Notes under the pieces: model-generated
Told to the model about the DNA's origin: nothing
The model's input: the letters and a program-made list of their open reading frames with translations, nothing else
Databases searched by the model: none
NCBI GenBank assembly: GCA_000499405.2
Contig: HG738140.1
Span: 1,755,024 to 1,819,023 of the forward strand
DNA length: 64,000 nt
Reading direction: 5' to 3'
Source of the DNA: Onchocerca volvulus
Lineage: Eukaryota; Nematoda; Chromadorea; Rhabditida; Onchocercidae
Translations under genes and position numbers: made by a program
Shown here: piece by piece, positions 26,738 to 40,600 of the stretch
Numbering within the stretch: the stretch's first letter is position 1
Layout: every line of letters starts with the position of its first letter

Positions 26738-26960
26738 TTTTATAAATTACAAACTTGATTAAAATAAACTTAATTTAATAGTCACATTTTTTTGTTATAA
26801 ATTACAAACTTAATAAAATAGTTACAATCTTGCATTATAAATCACAAATTTAATTAAAATAAACTTAATAAAATTAATCACATAAATTGTCATAAATTTT
26901 CGTCTATAAATTTATAAACTTGATTATAGTAAACTTTATTAAATATTTACATCTTTTTTG
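26738..26960. repeat. degenerate tandem repeat of TATAAATTACAAACTTGATT-type units
   Basis: Four to five units of about 55-60 bp share TTATAAATTACAAACTTGAT and AAAATAAACTTAATAAAAT. Confidence 0.65.
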
Positions 26961-29144
26961 CATAAATTAAACAAATTATCAACATATTCCACTATTAAAA
27001 TATAAATTTTAATTAAATATATTAATTGAATGATCTTAATAAATACATTTGATTAAATGAACTTAATAAATAGAGCAGAAAATTATTTTAGTATGAAATT
27101 AAAATGGCTATAAATGAGATTAAAATTGAAAATTGTCATAAATTTTAAAATTAATTTCATAATATGCGAATTTAAAATCAAATTATATTTATTTCAAATT
27201 TTATGTATTTATCATTTTGATTTTTGATATTGCACTTAAAATAATATGCTATCATTAATAATAGATCGAAGGTGGGAGTAAAATGAAGTAAACAAACGAA
27301 AGTTGATGAGAAAATTTTGCGGGTAATTGATCTTTGGTCGATCTTTATTCTTTGCTCTTTGTCATCTAAAATAAACAAATAAATTGCTCTCATTTTGTTT
27401 TGTTATGCTTCATTTTCAAATAAATTTTCTCAAAATTTAATATTTCGAATCTTTGATCTTTTAATTATGCAAATATTAATTTGAGTAAATATACAACATT
27501 GTTCTAAAACATCTTTAAATAATTGGATATCGCAATAAATGGATAATTTTTTCGATGAAAAATATGAACAAACTTGCCAAGGGATTTTAATTTGAATATC
27601 GATTTGCTAATTTTAATGTTGTGAAAAAATTGAAAACTGAGTTAAATAAAATAAGTGATCATAAATTATCATCAGAATTGTGCCAAAATATCAAATATGA
27701 TTCGTTTTTCTAAGCCGATTATTTTCTGATAAAATAAATTTGAAAAAAAAAAAAAAAAAAAGAAAATTCGATGTTTGATAATCGAAAAATCAATTTCATT
27801 TTATGCATTTCGCAATCAAAATTTTCGATCCAGGATTAATTTTTCAATTAATGAAAATATTTTTCGATTTTTCTTTTGAAATTAACCGGATTGTAACAAT
27901 CCTACTATGTTTTAATATTATCTAATTTCCTGATTGCTACCGTATTTGTAATCAAATATCCGGTTTTCAAATAATACATGTATTATATGAAAATTTAATT
28001 TGATTTGTTTATGAGAAAGAAGCAAACAAATCAATTCAAATAAAATACTAATAGTATACAGAAAATGATTTCGAGAATTTTATAAAATATTTCGATTTTT
28101 TATTTCTTTTTTTTTTGAAATAGTAAAAATTTATTTTTTGAATTGAATTACTATCTGTAGGTTATTAATAAAATTATTGATTTAGGAATAAAGTTTTGTT
28201 GCTTAAAAGGAAAAAAAAAGTATTGACGGATTTTAGATTTTTCTTTCAAACATTCAAATATATGTTTGGCGAGACTTTCTTTTTCTGATAAATTTTATTG
28301 GCTGTTTAATTTTTTCATTATTTTGTAAAATTATTGATTCAATAAAATAATATATGAAATAAATATAGAATAATTAAATAAATATAAAATAAAATAACAA
28401 AATAAGCAAATTTAGTGAAAATAAAATTAAAAAACATCAAAAAAATAGGTATACTTATAGAAAAAAATATTTTTTTGCATTATTTGATACGATAAAAAGG
28501 TATTTTTTCACTTTTTTTTCAGCAAAATTCTTTTTTTTTTTTGAATAAAATTAATTGGAATTATAATTAACAAAAAGATAACAATTCAAATACTGATGAT
28601 ATGCCAGTTTTTAAGAAAAAAAAATAGAAAAACTTAGATTGTTTACTTAAAGAAAGATGAAATAACTTTTGTTAATATACTAATAAATGTTTATTTTAAT
28701 TAGGGAAATTTTTATTAATATTACAAAAAGTTCGAAGTGTATAAAAATTTTTGAAATCTTTAAATCGATGGTGAACTAAAAAATTGTTAGAAATAAACAA
28801 AATTTAAAATTGAAAAAAAAATACAAATAATTTGAAATTAAAAAATGAATTTCATTCAGAAAAAAAACAGCAAAGTAATTCAAGTGTTATTATCATACGT
28901 TGTTATGAAAAAAGGTTATGAAAAAAAAATAATAATAATAAGAAGGATCATGATATTGATTGTTTATCAATCAAAAAAAAAATAATAACTTGATTGATTT
29001 GCATAAAATCAATAATTTGATAAAATTCTCGCATATTTTTTCTTAATTATAATTTAATAAATGCGATTTTGTTACAAATCATGCGTATTAAAAGAGAAAT
29101 CGATATAATAATAAGAATTTACACAAATAATAATTTTTTCAAAT

Positions 29145-29300
29145 TTCATCCAAGAATTTCATAATAATTTTTGGGATTTCATAAAAATTTTCAATATTTT
29201 TAAAATAGTTTTCGAAATTTCGTAATAATTTCGAGGAATTTCGCAATAATTTCCGAAATTTCGCAATAATTCCCAAAAATTTCAAGATAATTTTTGAAAC
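29145..29300. repeat. short-period tandem repeat
   Basis: About six units of roughly 20-26 bp built on GAAATTTCGCAATAATTTCC. Confidence 0.65.
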
Positions 29301-31000
29301 AACACTTCTTAGTAGATTGATTAATTAGTCGTCAATCTTTCTAACTTGTTTTCACGTAATATTTTTGCACTATATACGTGGCCATTGCATTTCTTGTTTT
29401 CATTTACAATTTTATTAATATTAAAAATAGTTCGAAATTTATAAAATCTTTAAAAAAAGTTTCAAATTTTCAAGCAAAAAAAGTATTGATTGTAGAAAGA
29501 AAAGAAAAAAAAAAGGTTAAAATTTGAAGAAAACATGAAAAAATTGAAATTAAAAACTGAATTTCATTCTTTTTTCATCAATTTTTTTCAATTTCTAACA
29601 TTTTTTGCATTTTATGTCAATACTTTGATTATTTGTAATTACAATTTTATTAATATTATAAATGATTGGAAATATTGGAAATACACAAAATTCTTGCTGA
29701 AAATTTGGAATTTATTCCGTCAGAAAATATCGATCGCAAAGTTTAAAAAAAAAAATTAAAATTAAAAACTGAAAAAAAAAGTACAAATTTGAATTGATAT
29801 TAGTTAAAATAAAGTCGAAAACATGTCAAATAACTAACATTTCTCTTCTTTCATAACAATCAATCACTATAATTTATTATATTTCTCATGCGTTGTTTAC
29901 AATCAAACGAAATTATTAATTGATTTATTGAAATAAAAATTTACGCATAACTAAAATAACTTGTTTCTATGGAAACTAAAAATAAAACATTTTTCTATTT
30001 TGAGAGTTAGGAAGAAACTTTTATGTAATTTGATATTATAACTTCAGTAATAATTTAAAATTCAATTATAAATATCATATTTCATGCTGAATTTCGATTA
30101 ATTTTAAAAATTTTTGAACAAAAAAAGAAAAAATAATCCTAACGATTACTTTCTCTTTTTTTTTAAATATTAAATATTTTATTAATTTATTTTTTTCTTT
30201 TTTTTTAAATATTACATATTTTAATAATTTATTTTCCTTCTAGATGAAATAATTATTATGAAACAATTTTACATTTTAAAAATTTGTTTTCTATTAGAAA
30301 TCTTTCATTTCTTATTCATTAACGAATTATTGATTGCATATTTCAATCTACAATTTATCGAATTTGTACCAATTTATTCTAATTTAATTATTATGAACTG
30401 TAATTGTAAATTTTTTTTTTTAATTTAGATAATTGCAAAGAATTCTTGTATACTCGAAATTGATTAATAAAATTTTAATTTCGATAAAAAAATCTATGCA
30501 TATTTTTAATCTTCAGAATAAATTGAAATGAAAAACGATTCCGTTAAAAGGATCGGCTCGAAAATTATCAAGAAATTATATCCTTATTAGTTTTCATTTC
30601 GTCAATAATCTACTAAAAGTAGAATTTTCATAAAATTGAAATTTTCAATCAAGAAAAAATCCATAATTATTTATTTGAATATATCCAGAACAGCTGCAGA
30701 ATCAAAGTTTTAAAGTTACAAAATTACAAGTTATAAATTATTTCTCTCATTATTGGGCAATATTCATAACTTTTAAAATTTATCATGAAGGATTTTAAGA
30801 ATTAATTGACAATAGTGACTAATGAACTTTTGTATGTTGCTCTGAAAGTTTTATAAAATTTAATTATCACATAGTTTCAATTCATGATAAATTGCCTATG
30901 GTCAACTAAATTACTACTAATTAGAGCTTGTCATAATTATTTCATTGCGATGATTACATCAAAGATTATTAGGACATTTGAATCAGTTGATGTATATATA

Positions 31001-31655
31001 GGATTCTGAATAAAATTATGAAAGCCATCTATATATATATATCTATGTATATTTAGGATTCTGAACAAAGTTATGAAACAAACATCTATTTTTAACAAAC
31101 TTGAGATTCTGAACAAAATTATGAAATAATCATTTTCTGTTTATGTAGGGTTCTGAATGAAATTATGAAACAACGATCTGAAGATTCTGAATAAAATTAT
31201 GAAACAAACATCTATGTAGGATTCCGAATAAAATTGTGAAGTAATCAGTTGCTGTATTTATAGGATTCTAAAGATTCTGAAGGGAATTATGAAACAACGA
31301 TCTGAAGATATTGAATAAAATTATGAAATAAATATCTATTAGATTCAAAATAAAATTATGAAATAATCATTTGCTGTATACAATGGATTCTGAATAAAAT
31401 CATAAAACAAACATTTATGTAAGATTCTGAAGAAAATTATGAAATAACCATTTGCTGTATACATAGGATTCTGGAGGAAACAAGCATTTATGTAAGATTC
31501 TGAAAAAAATTTTGAAATAACCATTTGCTGTATACATAGGATTCTGGAGGAAATTATAAAACAAACATTTATGTAAGATTCTGAAAAAAATTATGAAATA
31601 ATCATTTACTACATATATAGGATTCTGAATAAAATTATGAAATAGCTATTCGCTG
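31001..31655. repeat. satellite-like tandem array with GATTCTGAATAAAATTATGA core
   Basis: About 17 occurrences of a GATTCTGAA-like core followed by (T)AAAATTATGAAA.AA. Unit length varies from about 35 to 60 bp because spacer variants (CATTTGCTGTATACATAG, CATTTATGTA) alternate. The right end is sharp, at the edge of a more complex segment near 31660. Confidence 0.8.
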
Positions 31656-31658
31656 GAT

Positions 31659-31949
31659 TCAGGCTTTTCTTAAATAAATATTAACGATCAAACGACATTT
31701 GAAATATATTTGAGGATAAAATATTAACACATTAATAGCATGACGTGAAATGACGATAATACTTGCTTTAAGCATTCGCAATAATTTCGATGATTCATCA
31801 TTGTCGCTAAATTCAGGAATTAGCGATTTCCAAGAGTGAAATATGAACTTTCGCGATAAAACGGCTTTTCTTATCAGTATTGAGCATATTTTAGCTTGAT
31901 TATTCAAGTAATTACTGATATCATGATTGAGAATGCATTTTATGATCAT
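31659..31949 (-). CDS. doubtful 96-codon open frame
   Basis: An ATG-initiated open frame directly beside the 31-kb array. The middle (FHSWKSLIPEFSDNDESSKLL) is less biased in composition than the other frames in the desert. I do not recognise it and see no convincing splice partners. It may be an isolated exon, a small gene or chance. Confidence 0.2.
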   Translation of the reverse strand: MIIKCILNHDISNYLNNQAKICSILIRKAVLSRKFIFHSWKSLIPEFSDNDESSKLLRMLKASIIVISRHAINVLIFYPQIYFKCRLIVNIYLRKA

Positions 31950-33035
31950 ATCTACAAGTTTAATAGCTAATTTTGGCTTTCTTTATTGATTAAATTATTA
32001 GCAAATAAAAAATCAATGACAAACAAAATAACTTCATCAAATTTTAATAGCTTTTTTTTTTTTTCTTTTTTTTTTTTTTTTCTTTTTTTTTTGCTCTTAG
32101 AAATTTCAAATTGATAGCAAAATGATGTTGAATTATTTAAGTTTATTAAGCTGAAATTTAAATTTTTTTGTTCAAATACATTTTTCAGCGGTAATTTGTG
32201 AACGATAAGAATTAAATTCATTTTAATTTCACAAAAATTTTTTGAGGAAATTGTGTAAATTCATTTCTATACTATCAAGCAGAATTATTTATTTCTATTT
32301 GAAAATCCATAATTTTTAGATCAATCATTGTTTCACTTTTAGCAGTTCTAATTTATGCTTATTTGATCAACGATGATGATTGATTGTGATCTTCGAAAGT
32401 TCAAAAATCAATATAATTGCAATCAACAGATCTGTTTTCTTTTTCGTTTTCTTTAAAAAAATTAATCATTTTAATCATTATAATTGAATAAAAATTTGAA
32501 TTACTGTAAATAAGAAAAGTTGTGTCATGTGATTACTTTAAAATTGTTTAAAATCGGGATTAACATTTATTTGATAAAATACTGGAAGTTTTTAAATGAA
32601 AAATTGAAGGTGAATAGGACTTTCAAATACAATTGTTAATTTCATGAATATTTCAGTAAACGATTACTCCAATAAATTTAACAAAATTTAAAAATTTGAA
32701 AATTTGAAAATGAATTTCCGTGAAATTTCTAACATCTCCTGCTGCATGTTATGGTTTATTGATTGTTATTTACGAATATTTTCAAATCGTTATTTTTATT
32801 AACAAAAAAAAAAAAAACTGAAATTTTTATTTCTAACGTTTCATGCATTAATTTATGTAAAATATTTTCAACGAATAAATTCGCTCATATTTTGAATATA
32901 TTCAAAGAAAATATTAAATTCTAATTTTGAAATTTAAATTGAAATCTAAAAAAATAATTCAAATAAATTATTAAAAACACTTATAGAATTTATTTATTTG
33001 TAACAATCAACTTTCAATTTTTTTTTTTGTATCAT

Positions 33036-34765
33036 TTAAATAAGTTTGAATTGGATTGTTTCACAGGCAACTTCTTGATGATTTTCAGCGTTGAACATTT
33101 TGATGATAAATTGATGAGCTGACTGAAATTTTAAAACTTTCGCTTTTTAACCTTTGACCTTTCATATTGATATATTTCTTATAGCATTTGTTTTTTTTAA
33201 AATGTTTTTGAAACCAATGCAAAATTTTCGCGAAAATAATACTTTGAGGGAATGCTAAGAAATGAATTAAAAAGAATTATTCATTTAAAAGATAAACCAT
33301 TTTGTTTAGAAAATCGAAGTTTAATTGATGAATGGAAAATGAAATTTTTTGAAATATTCAAAATATCATATTTCAAATATAAAAGTTTATTTATAAAAAA
33401 AAAAAAAAAAAAAAAAAAACTTACAGTTTTATCAATAAAGCTAAAAAGTATGGCATATTTATAAAGGTCAAGTGGTAGTATTAAATCGAGGTCACCTCTC
33501 GTCAATGGACAATTATTAGCCATTTTACAACCATCAATATTATGTCTGAAAAAGAAATTTCCTATAAAAAAAAAAAAAATTGATTCGAAATAAATACACA
33601 AAAAAATTTCCTTAAGCAAAAATAACTATAATTAATTTTTGAAAATGAAAAATTAAATTACAAATTTTCCGAAAACTTATAATTTTTAAAATTTAATAAT
33701 TAATAAAATCATTTAAAAATATCAAAATTTACTAATTTTAAATTAATTTTAATTTAAAATATTTGTCATAATTATGCAAAAAATTGATGAATTTGCAAAA
33801 AATTTTGTCAAAATTACAATAAAAATCGGAATGGTTCCGGAATGATATTCTTCCATTTCCATATTCCATTTTCCTCCTTATATTCGAAAATTTCCACATT
33901 AACTTTATTTTTTTTAATCTATAATATAAATTTTTATTAATTATTCAAATTTTTCGATTAAAATTATAATTACTGAAATTTGATCATTACACGAAATCAC
34001 TAAAAAAATTAGATTAAAGTTTACTGTAGCAATCAAAAAATTGCAAGTTTGCATTATTTAATTTATAAAAAATTTAATTCAATAATAATCCCAAGAAAAG
34101 AAAGCATTTCAAAAATTTATACCATATCACCATTATTGTAAGATTTCAATTTAATAGTTGCCAATTCGCTCAATTTGATCGGATACATCGGTAAATCATT
34201 TCGATCTAATAGTACGATCGATGAAACGTTAATTGCATCTACAAAAAATAATAATCAAAAATTTATTTGAAATTTTCGAAAAAAAAAATTCAAAAAATTA
34301 ATAAAATTTCGTCCATAATTCATTTTGCTTCGGTTTGATTTGAAATTTCAGAATCAAAGTAATTTCTTTACTATATTTTCTCTTGCTTTGTATTTATGCA
34401 AAGACAATTTATTAATTTTTGTTTCGATCTGATCGCTATATTTCGTTGAAAAAAAAAAAAAAGAATTTAAATTAAAGAATTGAAATTTCTTAGAAAAAAT
34501 TTTAAATTAAAATGTTTCGAATAAATTTCTTACTCGAAATAAAAAATGAAATACATAATAAATTGATACAAATTATTTCTTAATTATTAATTTTTTTTAT
34601 ATTTTTTAAATATTTCTTATTAATAAGTTATCCCATCGTATGTAAATGCATAAATATACCTGGATTACAGGTAAAGAAGTGTATTTTAGTATCGGTACCA
34701 TTCGGGAATTGAGCAATTACAGCATACTGTAGCATCGAAATAATTGTAATTAAGCTGACAAGCAT
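33036..34765 (-). CDS. secreted ML-domain (NPC2/MD-2-like) lipid-binding protein
   Basis: ML-domain proteins are small secreted beta-sandwiches that bind sterols or other lipids; NPC2 moves cholesterol in lysosomes. Five exons on the minus strand, 34765-34660, 34238-34123, 33918-33818, 33545-33425 and 33122-33036, join in frame (phases 1, 0, 2, 0) to give 176 residues. An N-terminal signal peptide (MLVSLITIISMLQYAVIA) is followed by FFTC at residue 33, YPIKLSELATIKLK, VNVEIFEYKEENGIWKW, then NIDGCKMANNCPL (Cys114 and Cys120, matching the DGCKSGINCP loop of NPC2), and VACETIQFKLI at the end with Cys168. Two of the three NPC2 disulfides (first-last Cys, and the CX5C loop) can form; the third pair is missing. 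Closest in style to the expanded nematode ML family. The ligand cannot be inferred. Confidence 0.9.
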
Positions 34766-35050
34766 AATTGAACCTATCTAAATTACAACTTATTTCAAAG
34801 ATTGAATTTTAAATTTAATTAATGAATTATAATTGATAAGTTCGGATGATCAATCGTTTCTTGCATATCAATGTTTGATTAATTTCTTTTTTTTCAATTA
34901 ATTTACTGTACTATAAATTTTTTTTAAATTATCATAAGACTAAAAGCTATTAAAATGATATCTATGATATCATCACCGTGCAGGGATCACTGGGCATAAT
35001 TTCACAAAATACTAATTATAATACTAATTAAAATACTAATTATTCTAATT

Positions 35051-35117
35051 AAAAATATTAATTTTAATAATTCAAACATGAAAAAATATTAATTTTAATA
35101 ATTCAAACATGAAAAAA
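35051..35117. repeat. 31-bp tandem duplication
   Basis: Two near-identical units of AAAATATTAATTTTAATAAT plus TCAAACATG at a 31-bp period. Confidence 0.8.
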
Positions 35118-36040
35118 TGATAGAATATCATCATTGATCGTAAGTATTTAATTATTTCCCATTTAATTACCAATTATTTCCCATCCATTAATCGAGTAAC
35201 AGAAATAAAATTTCATTAATACTATGAAAAATATACTTGCAAATAAATGAAAATGATAATTGATAAACTTTGTAAAAGCTTGCAAAGCTTTAATTATGGC
35301 ACGCAAAATGATTAAATTAAATATCACTAAACTGATCAGCATAATAAACCGATCTAAATAGCGCTTATTTCAGACAAGAAATTCCAAATTTAATTAATGA
35401 GATGTAAATGATAATTAGATAACGGATTGCTGATAAGGAAAAAATTGTATTTTATTCACTTTCATTCCTTCCATTGACAACTTGATTAATTAAGCTTATA
35501 TAATTTGTTAATGCTTATTATTTTATCACGGAAAACTGCCCGATCATTTCATATTATTCCTCAATAAATATAACTGGCAAATAGAGAAATTAGTATTCTG
35601 AGAAAAGTAAAATTATAGATAATGATCAAATGGCAAACAATGATAAAATTTTGATAATTATTTTGATACTGTAAAAAGCAATGATCATCGAAAATGGATG
35701 AATTCAATTTCTTATTACTATTAGGAGTAAATTACTATTAATACTGATAATGGCTAATAATAAATGATATTTATTGATAATAACTATTAATAATGATAAA
35801 ATTAATATTAGAAATTATATCTATTACTATCAAATGTAAGTTGAAAAGAAAAAAAACCATTTGGATATGAAAAAATTATTGTAATCATTGATTTCATCTA
35901 AATTCTTTTTGCTTATCAATCTTTTACTAATCAAAATGTTTACCAGTGAATTATTATAAGTTGGTAAATTTTCACTTCATTCATTTTTTTTTTCGATTAT
36001 AAATAATTATCAAATAAAATCGAATTTCGCTCAGAAATTT

Positions 36041-36291
36041 GCATACATTAGCGAATATTCATTTTTTTTTTTTGACATTCGTTGTTTGCAATATAGATTA
36101 TTCTATTTTCCATTCCACGTTCAACTATTCGCACAGATAAGAGTCGCAATGATTTTTTCGCATACATTAGCGAATATTCATTTCTTTTTTTTTTTTTTTC
36201 GATATTCGTTGTTTGCAATATGGATTATTCTATTTTCCATTCTACGTTCAACTATTCGTATAGATAAGAGTGTCATTATGATTTTTTCGTA
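36041..36291. repeat. 119-bp tandem duplication
   Basis: Unit 1 (36041-36159) and unit 2 (36160 to about 36291) both start GCATACATTAGCGAATATTC, contain a T-run, then GTTTGCAATAT.GATTATTC and ACGTTCAACTATTCG. Divergence is only a few substitutions plus T-run length, so the duplication is recent. A 73-codon open frame spans it but is explained by the repeat. Confidence 0.85.
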
Positions 36292-37638
36292 TAAAAATTC
36301 GAATTAAAGCCATAATTGTTGAGAAATTGGCAAACATCAGTGAATGATAAAAATTTTCTTCAAGCAGGAATTAAAATGCAAAATTAATATTTCGAATTCC
36401 AATCTGCTAACTTTCAAATTGCAAAAAATCAAAAAATCAAAGCCATCTTATAAAACTTTAATTTCATTACTGCCATGACTTTTACAATAATTGATATGTC
36501 CATTGCATGTTTGTATTAGCAAAAAAAAGTCTATTTATTCGAATTTTTGGAATTTTTAGAATCCTTTCAAATGAATTATTAAATTTCTCATACTTTGCTG
36601 ATATTAATTACTTTGCAATTAAATAAATGTAAAACGGTTTAGCATGTAAAATAGACATCAATTTGAGGAAAATAATTCAAAATTCTTTTGAAATGTGCTT
36701 TGTCTTCTAAAAATTTATAAAAAATTCCAAAGCTAAAAAAAAAAAAAAGGAAAATTGATCGAAACTTGATTTGAAATCTCCGATTTTATAACGTAAGTAA
36801 AAGAAAAACAAACGTAAGCAGTAGATATTTAGTAATTTAGTGCAGTAGTTTACTTCATGATATGGCAAAAATTGAAAAGCTTCAATATCTATCATAATTT
36901 ATCATAATTCCGACACTGTACCTTTAATTACTATTAATTTTCCCGAGATATATTATGTACTGTTATATTATTATCAAGGTATTTTATTATTTTTCAGTAT
37001 CAAAATAAATAAAAAAAGATTCTACATTTGCTCGAATAAATCCTAATTATCATACAATAAAATCTGATAATTGACGATAATATTAAGAATATAAGCTAAC
37101 ATTTTCTATCGCATCAACAATAACAAGTAATGATACAATATATACCCGCATTGCAATGAGATATAATTATTAAATTGTGTAATTAGAAATATTTCCAATC
37201 AATTTTTTCAAGTATTTTCTAGTTCAATTTACTTCTAAAAAGATTAGAAAGGATAACAGAATGCCCAAAATCATTCAATGCCATATTTAAGAAGATTTGC
37301 TTTCTGAAAAAAATCAGATTATTTGAGATTGCAAAAGAATGAACTGGTAAGAGAGTGAGGCCGAAAATAAATATCTAACAAGATTCTTGCTTTGAACTTA
37401 TTACATAAGATCATTAAATAAAAGAAAAAAAAGAAAGAAAACGAAATTAGAAAGTGAAAACTTAATGAAATAACATAAAAATAAGAAATTAATAACAAAA
37501 TAGCAACATAAGTGAAAAATAAACTTTTTTTAAAAGACGAATCTCTTATTATATGTTGACAACATCTTCATTTTTTAATTCAAGAATATAAAATTACGAT
37601 ATCCTCCTGAAATTTCTAATCCTTCACACAAACAGAGA

Positions 37639-40600
37639 TCATTGCCAAGCCTGCTTCAGACTACTATTTTTACCTAATTTTTTGCAAATCAAACTTCCAA
37701 TTACCAAACTTGTTAGAACAATACTAATAAGTAAATGATCAAAATCATCTTTCAATATATCAAACGTTCCAGATGGAGTCAGATGAGTGAAAAAAAGATC
37801 AGTACCATAAGCTAACATTAAGCTCGTCGATTCCAAACCAGAAGGTCTGAAATTTAACAAAAATTTGAAAATATTAAAATTTTCCAGAAATACGAAGTTG
37901 ATAAATTGATAAATTTATGCTTCTACTGTTCAGATCAGGCCTTCTCAAAGGAATCTAACAGAAGTTAGAGACCTATTGCACCAGAGAAATAAGTTTACAC
38001 TATTAAAAGATCCTAATACATGATTCCAAACTCCATATTCAAAAACACCATTTTTTTTTTTTTTTTTTTAATACGAAATGCAAAATCTAATCCTTCAAAT
38101 TGAAACAAGTAAAGCAATGAAAGTTTGACCAACAGGAATATGACAAGATTTTTATATTAAAACACTTTTTTTTTATAAGCTCGTACCGTCAGCATTTTTT
38201 GGAAAGTTAATAGATAGCATTCTCTGATATGCCGTTCTTTCAATAACGTATAACATTCCTTAAATAACGGAACAATTGTGCTGATCCTCATGAGAAATAA
38301 CTTACGAAGTTTTGAAGTGACGAATACCGTATATACTTTTATTATAACTGATGAAATCTTCAGAAGCAATAGGTATATCCGGTCGATATGGAGGAATCAT
38401 TTCTTCGGCTAGTTCTTGCGTCATTTCCAATGGGCGACGAGCATCCAATTGCCGTTTAGAAATTACATATATACTACCAAATGGCATCGCTACCAATAAA
38501 GATCTTGTTGACAATCCTAGTTCTAAATTATAAATATGCAATAATTTATATAATAGTTTCACATTAATTTTCACCTCAACTTTTAAAAACTTAATTCGAC
38601 AAAATAAGTCTCAACAAAAACTAACAATAAAGAAAAATAAAGGGGAAAACAAAAAATCTATCTTAAACACAAATGCTAAATTGAACATAAGTAGATTTGT
38701 TTATTCTAATTTCATCATCTCCCTTTTTTCTCACTAAATATTGCGATAGCATTTGTGCTGTCATGTATTTATGCATGATATGTACCTATTTCATGTTTCC
38801 AACAAAGAATATGCTTCTTAATTTTGTTTTCAAACCTGAGAAACATGAATTTTGATACAAGATTTATAAATAAAACAACTAACCAGTTTCTGTAACGCCT
38901 AATGCTGCCACTCCCTGAGGAAATATATACGCTTGAGTAAAAATTGTCACTTTTGCTTCCAGCGTATGCACAAGTGAATTATAATAAAGAGCATCAGTTT
39001 GTTCAAGACCTTCGAACAATTCTATTACAGCTATTTCCACACGACGACCTTTCTCATTCCAATATGAATAAGCTAGCCAATTTTCACAATGGACCAAATG
39101 AATTGGACTAGTTATCTGCAAAAATTTATTCAGTCATTCTTACGGTTACATATCTTTATTTTAATAGCTTTTTTGCGGAATGTTTAGCGACTGCCAAAAA
39201 TTTTTCTAATGCTACAGAGTATTCAATGGGGAATCAAGTATGATTTCTTAATTTATATCATTTTTTATCAAATTCGAGCTGGAATTATTGATGATCGAAG
39301 TAGTGAAGATTTTTGAAATAACTAGAGATATCTATTTTAAAAATTTTAAATGTATTTACTTACTTTATTTTGTTTACCACTGTATACAATGTAACCTGAG
39401 ACTGCATCAACAAGATGAATTTGTAAAACCGAATGCACAGAATCAAGTACTGCAATTGCAACTAAGTTCGGATTTGTATATTTATATAGCACTGAACGGT
39501 TGCTAAGTACTCGCCCGGCACTGTGAACTTTTTCTGAAAATGTAGGAATTAATGAAATATAAAATTAAATATCACCCACGAAACTTAAATAGAATACAAA
39601 AATGAAGTAACTCACGGTAGAATGGTTTCGGAACAACAGCAACAATCTTTTGTTCATTGCTTAAAGAGAGCTTCGCTTTCCAAGTTGATGAAAGCTGTTT
39701 ACGAGAAACATTGAGGACAAAACCTTCTAAATCACCAAAAGTATTAAAATTGAAGAAATGCAGTGGAACTTGTTGTTCTACTCCATCCATGTTTTCCGGA
39801 TATGATATAACCTGAAATAAGTGAAATAAGATTATAATCAAAATTTATTCGGTTTCCATAAATTATGAGCAAAAGATATGGTTTTTCCCACATAACAATG
39901 GAATAATTTTATTTATATATAATAAAACTTACTTTGTTATTTTCATCAAGCATGATAAGGTGATAAATATGTGTTTGAGTATTCGCATATGGAAGAATTT
40001 CAACACGTTTGATGGAAGTGAGGAAGCTTTTTTGTTCGATTAAAGATCCTGTTATGGGATTAAAACATATTAAAACTGTCTGTTCTGATTCCTGAAACAT
40101 AAAAAATTCAAGCAATTTAAGGAGCAAACCTTTTTTTTTTAATTAGAGAAATGGTTTCTTATTTTATTATTTCATTTAATTTATAAAGAACAGTTGAATC
40201 ATCATATTATTGACAAATTCGAACCTTATCATTAGCAATGACGGTAGCTTGTGGAGAAAAATGAAAGTGAGCTGTAGTACGCTGTATGAAGAGAGGGATT
40301 TTTTCATTTTCCAGTGAACTAAATAATGGCTTAATATTTTTCCCCAAATAAAGGTACCATAGAATTGACCCATCACTACTATCAATACCTGCAAAAAAGA
40401 TATTGTTATTGGTACGAAAGCTGTAAATAACTAGGCGATGAATGAAGATGATACAGAAATGATGAATAATGTGCTTTGTTATGGAGAATATAATACCTTC
40501 TTTGCAATGTGATTAAAATCTGTGGTAATTTTACGTCATTTCCAAACGAACAAAAATAATTAAACAAACTCACCGTAAACAACCGATTTCAATGTTGAAG

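Larger units (their letters stand above)
9094..33035. other. 24-kb gene desert, extremely AT-rich
   Basis: No exon of any recognised protein was found on either strand. The sequence is dominated by A/T, with many runs of 10-25 A or T (longest seen: 34 A at 19791-19824), an ATC microsatellite at about 9682-9716, and a GA-rich stretch at 24301-24340. Several degenerate tandem arrays and inverted repeats are listed separately. Open frames of 60-100 codons here are mostly Lys/Asn/Phe/Ile-rich and lack splice context. Function, if any, is unknown. Confidence 0.65.
34766..37638. other. intergenic region between the ML-domain gene and EMC1
   Basis: No recognisable gene. It holds two tandem duplications (35051-35117 and 36041-36291) and many short A/T runs. 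A TTGTAATTTAG acceptor-like site at about 34780 (minus) may be the trans-splice site of the ML-domain gene. Confidence 0.55.

Noticed and set aside
36086..36307. 73-codon plus-strand frame
   Set aside because: Created by the 119-bp tandem duplication; Phe-rich from T-runs, with no gene context.
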